DNA of 64,000 nt, from contig NZ_QZFU01000033.1 of assembly GCF_003598715.1 (NCBI RefSeq), forward strand, positions 1 through 64,000, in the 5' to 3' direction. The position numbers and the translations under genes were made by a program. Origin of the DNA: Nocardia panacis. Its GTDB lineage: Bacteria > Actinomycetota > Actinomycetes > Mycobacteriales > Mycobacteriaceae. Positions within the stretch are counted from its first letter, which is position 1, and every line of letters starts with the position of its first letter. Positions 8,166 to 14,255 of the stretch are shown here, piece by piece. The notes beneath the pieces are model-generated. The model worked only from the letters and a program-made list of their open reading frames with translations, made no database searches and had not been told where the DNA came from.

Positions 8166-8500
8166 TTGCTTCTGTAAACGCGAACTTCGGTGGCGTCGTC
8201 GGTGGTGTGGCCGTCGAGGCGGCGGCGGATGTGGTGCCGAAGAGACTCAAGGGCGAGCGGGTCGCCGGGGAAGGATCGGAGCAGCGCGCGGGCGGACTGG
8301 TCGACCTCGCTGCCGGACAGGGTTGGGTTGAAATGCGCGATGATACTCGCAGCGCCGGAACACATTCCGTCGAGGAACAGGTCGAGCAGCACCTCGAACT
8401 CGACCTGTTGGGCCGCTACCTTTAGCGTGTTGGGTTTGCCGGTTTCTGCTCCGGCGTCGATGATCTGGGCTTGCTCGGGTGTGGGCTGGTAGGCGGACAT
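8162..8500 (-). CDS. Hypothetical phage protein, 112 residues
   Basis: Begins MSAYQPTPEQAQIIDAGAE with AGGAG 4 bases before the ATG. The opening resembles the Q-motif region of UvrD-like helicases (PTPEQxxII), but no Walker A follows and the rest is unrelated, so helicase activity is not implied. It ends ATEVRVYRSK, overlapping the next start. No family recognised. Confidence 0.65.
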   Translation of the reverse strand: MSAYQPTPEQAQIIDAGAETGKPNTLKVAAQQVEFEVLLDLFLDGMCSGAASIIAHFNPTLSGSEVDQSARALLRSFPGDPLALESLRHHIRRRLDGHTTDDATEVRVYRSK

Positions 8501-8538
8501 GTCGCTCCTGATCCAGTGGGTGAAGGGTGTTTCGCCGT

Positions 8539-8577
8539 GCGTCGTGGCCCGCCCGATATAGGGACGGGCCACGACGC
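8539..8577. terminator. 13-bp stem terminator after the 8586-9059 gene
   Basis: GCGTCGTGGCCCG (8539-8551) pairs perfectly with CGGGCCACGACGC (8565-8577). It lies 9 bases past the minus-strand stop at 8586 and closes that single-gene cassette. Confidence 0.8.
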
Positions 8578-8585
8578 GGGCGGGG

Positions 8586-9059
8586 TTAGTTCTTGCCCCA
8601 GTTGACCTGTTCGAGCAGGCGCAGATACTCGGCGGCGGACAGCATCACCGCAACGGGGGTGCCGTCGTCGGCGCGGATTACATGTTCGGTGCCGACCGCA
8701 ATTGCATCGAACTGCTCGGCGAACGTCTCCGCCGCGACATGGCGGCAACGGCAATCGCTGCGCACACAGGTCTCTCCGTCGATGGGGTGCTTGCACTGCT
8801 CGCACATGTCCGCTACGTCCCCGGTCGGGGTTACGGAGGTGCGGCGCACGTGGGACATGGTGTAGCCGTATTGGCGGTGCATGATGCGCAGGCGGCCGTT
8901 GTCTGCGCCTGTGACCACGAATTCCTCGCCGTGTTCGACGGTGTGTGATCCGTGGTAGGTGACCGCGTCACCTATCGAAAGCAGCGGCAGGCCGATCAAG
9001 TACATGGCGGCGTGCACGTTGGGCAGTTTGATACAGGGAATGCGGGCGGTATCGGACAT
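8586..9059 (-). CDS. Phage protein with cysteine cluster and Phd-like tail, cassette 3
   Basis: A 157-residue protein beginning MSDTARIPCIKLPNVHAAM. The middle holds a cysteine/histidine cluster (CEQCKH, then C, CRCRH) that could bind zinc. The C-terminal GTPVAVMLSAAEYLRLLEQV closely resembles the end of Phd/YefM antitoxins, though no toxin gene is adjacent. The start at 9059 lies 2 bases after the conserved leader. Promoter cassette in front and 13-bp terminator behind make it a self-contained unit. Confidence 0.7.
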   Translation of the reverse strand: MSDTARIPCIKLPNVHAAMYLIGLPLLSIGDAVTYHGSHTVEHGEEFVVTGADNGRLRIMHRQYGYTMSHVRRTSVTPTGDVADMCEQCKHPIDGETCVRSDCRCRHVAAETFAEQFDAIAVGTEHVIRADDGTPVAVMLSAAEYLRLLEQVNWGKN

Positions 9060-9061
9060 TT

Positions 9062-9131
9062 CCGGCTCCTCCGGTTTGTGTCGGCTTGCTCCGACTCCAC
9101 TAAATATACACACCTATGTACGTAAAGTCAA
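9062..9131 (-). promoter_or_regulatory. Promoter/operator/leader cassette 3
   Basis: Minus-strand -35 TTGACT (9126-9131), 17-bp spacer, -10 TATATT (9103-9108), GTCGG/CCGAC stem at 9080-9095 and CCGGAGGAGCCGG at 9062-9074. The spacer palindrome (9106-9124) is the least symmetric of the set on its upstream arm. Confidence 0.8.
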
Positions 9132-9184
9132 AGGGGTGTGTGCCGACCTAGCCGCCCACAGATCAGCGCCGATATGCCCGCTAG

Positions 9185-10744
9185 TCACCTTCCGGTGATG
9201 CCGTCCGGCATGGCACCCCACCCGCCCGGCCGAGCCGACGAGGACACCTCCCCGCCGCCTGCGAGCACGTCATACGCGATGGTCGCCGCGGCTACCCGGT
9301 CGGGTTGGTGCTGCGACTCGAACCAGCGGATCGCGTGGGCCTCCATCGTCGCCAGTTGGTGCGCCAGGACACGGCAGCGACCGTTGCTCACCGCGTGCCG
9401 TAGCCCGGTGGACCGGATCAGCGCGTTGCCGGACCGCGTCCATGCCGCGATGTGGAACGGACGCGACAGCGGTACCGCTATCCCTTCCACGGTGCCGCCG
9501 TCCGCTTCGGCCACGAGATCGTCATAGGCGCGCTTGAGTAGCCGGTTATAGGCGACCGCGGCCGAATACGCCTCGAATACCAATTCGGTCGCTCCGGTGT
9601 GTAGTGCGAGCAGACATGCTTGGCGCGGCCACTGTGCCGAGCTGAGTTGTCCGGACCAGTCATCGGTGAGAATCACGGTGCCGTCACCGGTGAGGCCCGC
9701 AGCGATGATGCCCGCTTCGTCGCCCTGCCCCGTCTCGGCCGGGTCGACGCCCACGATCCGCCGGTACAACGACGGTGCGGACGGTAGGCGGTAGGTCTCG
9801 AACCATTGCGCGTTGAACAGGGCGCCATCGGCCGGGGTGGGACTGCCTTGGTACATCGAGGACCAAACGCGGGCCGGTTTCGTCGCTCGGATCTTTTCCC
9901 AGTCGGTTCGCCCGCGCGGGTTCTCCAGTGGCACACCGGGTTCCCGTCCGAGCGCATCTGGCACGCCCGGTTCGGCGATGGCGGGGAAGTTCAGGACCCG
10001 CCACCGGCCTGGCTCCTGACCCATCAGGTAGGCGTGCGCGTCCTGTTCGTTCCATCGGGTGCCGATGAAGATGATCGGCGCGTCCGGCCCTGGCCGTTGG
10101 GATGCCACGGAATCCCACCACAGGTTGACGCGCCGTCGCTCTGCGGGTGAGTCGGCTGCGAGCATGTCCGCGTACAGGTCATCGAGGATCATGCAGTCGG
10201 CGGGGCGGCCGGGTAGCGCTGTGCCGACACCGCACGCGAATACTCCGCCGCGATGGCCGGCGAGTTGCCATCGGGTCGCGGCGGACTTGTCGCCGATGCC
10301 GAGTCCAAGCCGGTCTGGGAGTGGAAGGCCGGTCACGGCGTCGCGGGCACCGGTGCCGTGGGTGCGCAGGACGGTGCGGATTTCCTCGCTGTGTGTGCGG
10401 GCCAGGTCTTCGCTGTGGGTGGCGATGATGATCCGCCAGTCCGGGTTTAGCTGGAGCGCTCGCGTGACGCCCCATTTCACTACGCGTTGCGACTTCCCGG
10501 TCTGGGATGGTTTCGAGATCATCAGTCGGGCGGCGGGTGTTGTGAACGCCCATTCCAACGCGTCATCGATCATCGCCAGGTCGGGCGTCTGGATCGTGGT
10601 CGGGTCGAGCGCTTGCGCGAGTGCTCCGGCGGACGGGTAGACGTGGGCGACCTGGGCGCGGATCATGTTCTGCCGCGCCCAGGTGGCGAATGCCGCCCGC
10701 TGGGACGGCGGTAGTTTCGCGGCGCGTTCCCAAATGTCGGTCAT
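9185..10744 (-). CDS. Phage terminase large subunit
   Basis: A 519-residue DNA-packaging motor. The N-terminal ATPase has a Walker A-like SKPSQTGKSQ (K84, S85) and Walker B CMILDD (D188, D189); GTRWNEQDAHAY matches the following coupling motif. The C-terminal nuclease starts with VGVDPAETG (D334). It belongs to the Terminase_6-like group common in actinophages. It is separated from the small subunit (12922-13428) by five small genes, which is unusual. No portal gene follows it on the left, where one would be expected. It appears intact. Confidence 0.92.
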   Translation of the reverse strand: MTDIWERAAKLPPSQRAAFATWARQNMIRAQVAHVYPSAGALAQALDPTTIQTPDLAMIDDALEWAFTTPAARLMISKPSQTGKSQRVVKWGVTRALQLNPDWRIIIATHSEDLARTHSEEIRTVLRTHGTGARDAVTGLPLPDRLGLGIGDKSAATRWQLAGHRGGVFACGVGTALPGRPADCMILDDLYADMLAADSPAERRRVNLWWDSVASQRPGPDAPIIFIGTRWNEQDAHAYLMGQEPGRWRVLNFPAIAEPGVPDALGREPGVPLENPRGRTDWEKIRATKPARVWSSMYQGSPTPADGALFNAQWFETYRLPSAPSLYRRIVGVDPAETGQGDEAGIIAAGLTGDGTVILTDDWSGQLSSAQWPRQACLLALHTGATELVFEAYSAAVAYNRLLKRAYDDLVAEADGGTVEGIAVPLSRPFHIAAWTRSGNALIRSTGLRHAVSNGRCRVLAHQLATMEAHAIRWFESQHQPDRVAAATIAYDVLAGGGEVSSSARPGGWGAMPDGITGR

Positions 10745-10780
10745 GCTCAGCCTTCTACCCGAGGGATATGCCCAGCGTCG

Positions 10781-11164
10781 TCAGTCGTCCTGATCGTCTT
10801 CGGGGAAAACGGGTTCGATTCGTGGGTCGCGTCGCATCGCTTCGGCTACTACTCGCTGCCGCCACAGGTGGCCTGGTTTATGGGTGCGTGCGCCGCGCCA
10901 TATCCTGACGCGGACCCGTTCGGCGTTCGGTTGCTCGGCCGCCGCCGCGACCACTTCCGCCGCTTCCTCGTCCAGCTTGGCCATTATGTTGTCCAGTTCG
11001 GCCCAGATGGTGACGGGGATGGGGTCGCGTCCCGACTCCCAACTTTGGTAGGTGCCGAGCCGGACGCCGAACTGCTCGGCCATATCTTGCTGCTCGAGGC
11101 CGAGGTATCGGCGGCTGGCGACCATCCGTGCGCTGCGACCGTGCTCGCGGGCGGGGTGGGTCAT
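10781..11164 (-). CDS. HTH regulator (DUF1870/Aca-like)
   Basis: A 127-residue protein with a helix-turn-helix near residues 14-45 (RRYLGLEQQDMAEQFGVRLG, then TYQSWESGRDPIP), followed by a helix and a basic C-terminal tail. The WESGRDPIP turn is typical of DUF1870-type phage regulators, which include some anti-CRISPR-associated repressors. The ATG at 11164 has GGGAG 3 bases upstream. A 10-bp-arm inverted repeat at 11181-11205 lies just in front, suggesting self-repression. It sits among the cassette genes and is one candidate for their common regulator, but this is inference. Confidence 0.75.
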   Translation of the reverse strand: MTHPAREHGRSARMVASRRYLGLEQQDMAEQFGVRLGTYQSWESGRDPIPVTIWAELDNIMAKLDEEAAEVVAAAAEQPNAERVRVRIWRGARTHKPGHLWRQRVVAEAMRRDPRIEPVFPEDDQDD

Positions 11165-11180
11165 CGACTCCCTTTCGTCC

Positions 11181-11205
11181 AGCGCTCTCGCCCCTCGAGA
11201 GTGCT
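11181..11205 (-). promoter_or_regulatory. Inverted repeat upstream of the HTH gene
   Basis: Minus-strand AGCACTCTCG and CGAGAGCGCT are separated by 5 bases, pairing at 9 of 10 positions. It ends about 17 bases before the ATG of the HTH gene, overlapping the expected leader or promoter, so autoregulation is likely. Confidence 0.6.
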
Positions 11206-11206
11206 G

Positions 11207-11246
11207 GACCCCATGGTGGCACGTGGTGCGGTGTCGCCATGGGGTC
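11207..11246. terminator. 10-bp stem terminator after the 11263-11625 gene
   Basis: GACCCCATGG (11207-11216) pairs perfectly with CCATGGGGTC (11237-11246); inner bases add partial pairing. It follows the minus-strand stop at 11263. Confidence 0.7.
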
Positions 11247-11262
11247 AGGGAGTGGCGTACGG

Positions 11263-11625
11263 TCACGCCGCTATCTGGGTGGGAGTGTCCACCTGGCGGG
11301 CGATATCGGCCAGGGTGGGATGTACGAACCGCAGGTAGGTGCGAGCGATCTTGACGTCGATTCCATCTTCCCAATCGATTTGGTCACCGATCTGGAGGGC
11401 GTTGATGTAGTCGCCCGCGATGTCGCCGGACAGGCAGCGGTCGGTGGTGGTGTATCCGCCTTCTTCGCTGGTGGACCATTCGACCAGGACCGCGCCGGGC
11501 CGGCCGGTCTCTTCGCAGCAGGCGTTGTCCCAGCCGCTGTCTGTGACTTCGATGCGGATGCGGGGGTTGGCCCAGATGCCGAGGGCGGCGGCGATCTCGG
11601 CGGCGTGGTGGATGGTGGTGTTCAT
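11263..11625 (-). CDS. Hypothetical phage protein, cassette 4
   Basis: A 120-residue acidic protein beginning MNTTIHHAAEIAAALGIW and containing EEGGYTTTDRCLSGDIAGDY. No family recognised. The start at 11625 lies 1 base after the conserved leader; the longer frame to 11670 would cross it. It has its own promoter cassette and hairpin terminator. Confidence 0.7.
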   Translation of the reverse strand: MNTTIHHAAEIAAALGIWANPRIRIEVTDSGWDNACCEETGRPGAVLVEWSTSEEGGYTTTDRCLSGDIAGDYINALQIGDQIDWEDGIDVKIARTYLRFVHPTLADIARQVDTPTQIAA

Positions 11626-11626
11626 T

Positions 11627-11701
11627 CCGGCTCCTCCGGTTCGGTGGCGGCTGATCCGCTCCAATAACATTTACTATACACGCATTAGTGTGTATTGACT
11701 A
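11627..11701 (-). promoter_or_regulatory. Promoter/operator/leader cassette 4
   Basis: Minus-strand -35 TAGTCA (11696-11701), 17-bp spacer, -10 TATAGT (11673-11678). Spacer palindrome ATACACGCATTAGTGTGTAT spans 11676-11695 with 7 of 8 arm positions paired. The leader stem is GCGG/CCGC (11647-11659) and the SD hairpin is at 11627-11639. In this GCGG class the stem starts 13 bases below the -10 rather than 7. Confidence 0.85.
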
Positions 11702-11727
11702 GATAGGGTTCGTGAAGATTGGCCAAC

Positions 11728-11752
11728 CCCGGCCCGCAGGAGGCGGGCCGGG
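11728..11752. terminator. 10-bp stem terminator after the 11762-12148 gene
   Basis: CCCGGCCCGC (11728-11737) pairs with GCGGGCCGGG (11743-11752) around a 5-base loop, just past the minus-strand stop at 11762. Confidence 0.75.
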
Positions 11753-11761
11753 ACTTTCTGC

Positions 11762-12148
11762 TCAGATGCCGCGATCGATACCGCGCTGATAGAAGGCGTT
11801 CGCGTCCTCCATCGACATGCCCGCGCGTGTGGCGCGGTCGAATGCGCGGGCGACCACATCCACGGTTGACCGCAGCTCTGGGTATCCGTCCTCGTATTCG
11901 GCGCGGGCCTTGGCTCCGACCGTGACGAGTTCACGCCAGGGCGAAAGTGCCTCGTCAGGGTCATAGCCGATTTGGAAGGCGGCTTCCGCGACACCTTCGT
12001 CCGCGCCCGCGTTCCAGGCGGATTCGTACGCCGATTCGATAGCGGCGGCGGTGTCGCCTCGGTAGTGGCCGTACTCCTCGATCTCGGCGCGAGCGATGGC
12101 TCCGATTTCGCCGAGATCGGTCAAGGCGGTCGGCAAAGTGATGGTCAT
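11762..12148 (-). CDS. Hypothetical phage protein, cassette 5
   Basis: A 128-residue, alanine-rich, acidic and probably all-helical protein beginning MTITLPTALTDLGEIGAIAR. No family recognised. The ATG at 12148 lies 3 bases after the conserved leader. Promoter cassette and hairpin terminator enclose it alone. Confidence 0.7.
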   Translation of the reverse strand: MTITLPTALTDLGEIGAIARAEIEEYGHYRGDTAAAIESAYESAWNAGADEGVAEAAFQIGYDPDEALSPWRELVTVGAKARAEYEDGYPELRSTVDVVARAFDRATRAGMSMEDANAFYQRGIDRGI

Positions 12149-12151
12149 TTT

Positions 12152-12221
12152 CCGGCTCCTCCGGTTCGTGTCGGCTTGCTCCGACACCGAAAATAATACA
12201 CACTATAGCGTGTATTGTCTA
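12152..12221 (-). promoter_or_regulatory. Promoter/operator/leader cassette 5
   Basis: Minus-strand -35 TAGACA (12216-12221), 17-bp spacer, -10 TATTAT (12193-12198). Palindrome ATACACACTATAGCGTGTAT at 12196-12215. GTCGG/CCGAC stem at 12170-12185, SD hairpin at 12152-12164. The -35 overlaps the last codons of the upstream gene ending at 12219. Confidence 0.85.
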
Positions 12222-12482
12222 TACGGCTGTCCGACGCTGTTGACTCCGACGGCGCACCGGCTCGGCCCGCAGGCTGAATTCCGCCAGTTCGATTTCCCGC
12301 GCGGCCTTGGCGGCGATCCGCTCGGCTGCCGCGGGGGATGCTCCTGCGCGCCGCGCGTCTGCGGCGAGCATCACGCGCCGCAGGTGGTCTATCCCTGCGA
12401 AGCCGAAAGCGACAGCGACGCATTCCATTTCGTCGTCGGATGCGGGACGGCCATCGGCGAAGCGATAGCCTGCGCGGCTCAC
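12219..12482 (-). CDS. Hypothetical phage protein, 87 residues
   Basis: Starts with a GTG at 12482 overlapping the stop of the membrane-protein gene (GTGA), so translation is probably coupled. The protein is MSRAGYRFADGRPASDDEME onward, helical and basic toward its end (EPVRRRSQQRR). No family recognised. It is the second gene of the cassette-6 transcript. Confidence 0.65.
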   Translation of the reverse strand: MSRAGYRFADGRPASDDEMECVAVAFGFAGIDHLRRVMLAADARRAGASPAAAERIAAKAAREIELAEFSLRAEPVRRRSQQRRTAV

Positions 12483-12682
12483 AGCAGCACCACCGTGGCG
12501 AGACCTGCCACCACGACCGCGAGGGCGGGCACAACCACGCCCGCGCTGGTCCCGATGACGGCAGGAACGATCGCGGCCATAGCGGCCAGAAATATACCTA
12601 CCAATGTGAGTGAAAATGCGAGAGAGTTCCGTATCCGTGCGATCGTGAAGCGATTGATGCGTTTGCAGTGATAGAGAATCAT
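12479..12682 (-). CDS. Small two-helix membrane protein, cassette 6
   Basis: 67 residues: a basic N-terminus (MILYHCKRINRFTIARIRN) followed by two hydrophobic segments, about residues 24-43 and 46-66 (GVVVPALAVVVAGLATVVLL). This looks like a small hairpin membrane protein; a holin-like role is possible but nothing proves it. The first codons match cassette 1 at the DNA level. The start at 12682 lies 2 bases after the leader. Confidence 0.7.
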   Translation of the reverse strand: MILYHCKRINRFTIARIRNSLAFSLTLVGIFLAAMAAIVPAVIGTSAGVVVPALAVVVAGLATVVLL

Positions 12683-12684
12683 TT

Positions 12685-12759
12685 CCGGCTCCTCCGGTTC
12701 AGTGGCGGCTAATCCGCTCCAATAGACTCAATAATACACACCTATGTATGTGTTGACAA
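12685..12759 (-). promoter_or_regulatory. Promoter/operator/leader cassette 6
   Basis: Minus-strand -35 TTGTCA (12754-12759), 17-bp spacer, -10 TATTAT (12731-12736). Palindrome region 12734-12753 pairs at 6 of 8 arm positions. GCGG/CCGC stem at 12705-12717 and SD hairpin at 12685-12697. Its -35 is among the closest to TTGACA in the family. Confidence 0.85.
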
Positions 12760-12921
12760 GTGGGATGCGTTGGCGGGGTGGGCAATTCGAGCCGCCGAAC
12801 CTAGGCAACGATTCAGCGATCACTCACCCACTGGAGTCTCGCCCCGAAAATTCGGAGACTTACCCCAGATCGAACCCCCTTCGCCGAACACCCCCAACCC
12901 CGCGAAACCCGATGGCGGCTA

Positions 12922-13428
12922 TCACTCCGTACACCCATCGCCGCCCGGTTCCACCAGCTCCGCATCCACCACACCACCACCCGCCCGCGTGATCTCCAGC
13001 AGAAAATCCGCCTTCAACCGCTCCAGATCACCCGCACCTGCCCCGACATGCAGTGCCACGTCCGGCGTATCGAGGCCGTGAAGCTTCATCAGCCGTGCGA
13101 GCGCGCGATCGGCGACCGCGGCCCCCTTGCTATACCGCTCCATGTCGCCGTCGTTGCGGCCCTCCAGCATCACACCCAACCCGTGCTCCCATAGCCGCTC
13201 CGCGCGCGCGATCATCAACGGCCGCACAACCTCCGCCGCCTCCGCCGCCGCCCGCATGAGCGCCGCCTCCACAGCCGCCCGCGCACCGGACTCACTCGCA
13301 TATCCTTCGCGTTCGGCGATATCCGCGTAGGGCAGGCCGCGGACCTTCAAGTCGAGACAGCGTTGCTGGCGGGCTTGCACTTCCGGGTCGACTCGCCCGC
13401 CCGCCTTGCCTTTACGCGCCACCCGCAT
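12922..13428 (-). CDS. Phage terminase small subunit (probable)
   Basis: A 168-residue protein with a helix-turn-helix near residues 27-50 (LKVRGLPYADIAEREGYASE), a central alanine-rich helix and a C-terminal acidic segment, the usual layout of actinophage small terminases that recognise the packaging site. The ATG at 13428 has AGGGG 2-3 bases before it. Position upstream of the large subunit supports the call. About 350 bases without a minus-strand gene lie further upstream, where a cos or pac site would be expected. Confidence 0.7.
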   Translation of the reverse strand: MRVARKGKAGGRVDPEVQARQQRCLDLKVRGLPYADIAEREGYASESGARAAVEAALMRAAAEAAEVVRPLMIARAERLWEHGLGVMLEGRNDGDMERYSKGAAVADRALARLMKLHGLDTPDVALHVGAGAGDLERLKADFLLEITRAGGGVVDAELVEPGGDGCTE

Positions 13429-13785
13429 CACCCCTGACCGCAGAGCTACGCGGCTGTTGGTCCCCGCTCGCGCTACATCCGTGAGAGTGCCGCCCGAAGT
13501 GACACGTTGGTTCTATTGGTCGGGTCGGGTCGGGGCGGGGTCGGCGAACTTCGGCGGAAGTTCGCGATGTGTTCGCGCGAACATTTGCCGAACCGTCGTC
13601 GCGGTCGGTGGTTTCGTGCGCGCACCAAGTTGCGGTGAAGCTGGCCATATGGCTGGAGGCTAGGAACTGGGTGTGCAGGCGACGGGATCTGCGGCAGGTC
13701 ACCGGATTTCGCTGCTTGTCGTGCTGGTCGCGACTGATCTCAGGCTGTACGCCCCAGTGTGCTGTTGATGGGGAAGAATCCGGCT
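13429..13785. other. Gap upstream of terminase; candidate packaging-site region
   Basis: No convincing gene in either strand. It contains a short TTCGCG-rich stretch at about 13548-13585 and the left copy of a direct repeat (13650-13690). In many phages the packaging site lies beside the small terminase gene. No further signal is visible. Confidence 0.35.
13650..13690 (+). repeat. Direct repeat, left copy (about 41 bp)
   Basis: The segment ATGGCTGGAGGCTAGG through CGGGATCTG is repeated at about 14174-14214 with roughly 78% identity. The two copies bracket the 13786-14016 gene and its terminator. It is absent elsewhere in the window as far as I can see. Confidence 0.6.
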
Positions 13786-14016
13786 ATGAACGACGAACCA
13801 GACCTGCGGCCGCGGTTGTTGCGCCTCGCCGCCCAGATGCACGAGGTGCAGGCTTCCGCTCTGCGATTCCGCGCCGCCAAGCTGGAGGCTGCTGCGAGTT
13901 GTCGGAGGCTCTGCAACGCCTTCCGGTCCGGTGTCAATCGGGACGTGGCCGACCATCCGGATCTGGCCGAGCTGAATGTCATGATGGACGGCCACTACGG
14001 AGGAACGCTCCTGTAG
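13786..14016 (+). CDS. Hypothetical small protein, 76 residues
   Basis: Begins MNDEPDLRPRLLRLAAQMHE and is mostly helical with a central cysteine pair. The ATG at 13786 is preceded by GGGGAAG at 9 bases; an ATG at 13768 lacks such a site. A hairpin at 14018-14036 right after the stop supports it being a real unit. It is transcribed like the lysyl-tRNA synthetase gene, opposite to the terminase genes. No family recognised. Confidence 0.6.
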   Translation: MNDEPDLRPRLLRLAAQMHEVQASALRFRAAKLEAAASCRRLCNAFRSGVNRDVADHPDLAELNVMMDGHYGGTLL

Positions 14017-14017
14017 C

Positions 14018-14036
14018 GATCCACCCGAGGTGGATC
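14018..14036 (+). terminator. Hairpin terminator after the 13786-14016 gene
   Basis: GATCCACC pairs with GGTGGATC around a 3-base loop, followed by AACTTT. It starts 2 bases past the stop codon. Confidence 0.7.
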
Positions 14037-14173
14037 AACTTTGGGTAGGTGCTGCATCACGCCCAAATGCAGGTGTAGCCGTCTGGTGTTGCCGCACTGA
14101 AGTATCGCGTCAATCCTGTGTGCGCTCGATACGTCGACTGTCCGCACGTCGGCTCCGACCGGCGGTAGCGCTC

Positions 14174-14214
14174 ATGGTTGGAGGCTAGGGATGTGGTGTG
14201 CAAGAGGCGGGATC
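14174..14214 (+). repeat. Direct repeat, right copy (about 41 bp)
   Basis: Second copy of the repeat at 13650-13690, ending CGGGATCTG. It ends about 40 bases before the lysyl-tRNA synthetase start, so it could carry that gene's promoter or control site. The 14037-14255 interval holds nothing else I can identify. Confidence 0.6.
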
Positions 14215-14255
14215 TGGCACCGATTCATCGGCCCGCACGTAGGCGCTGGTAGCGT

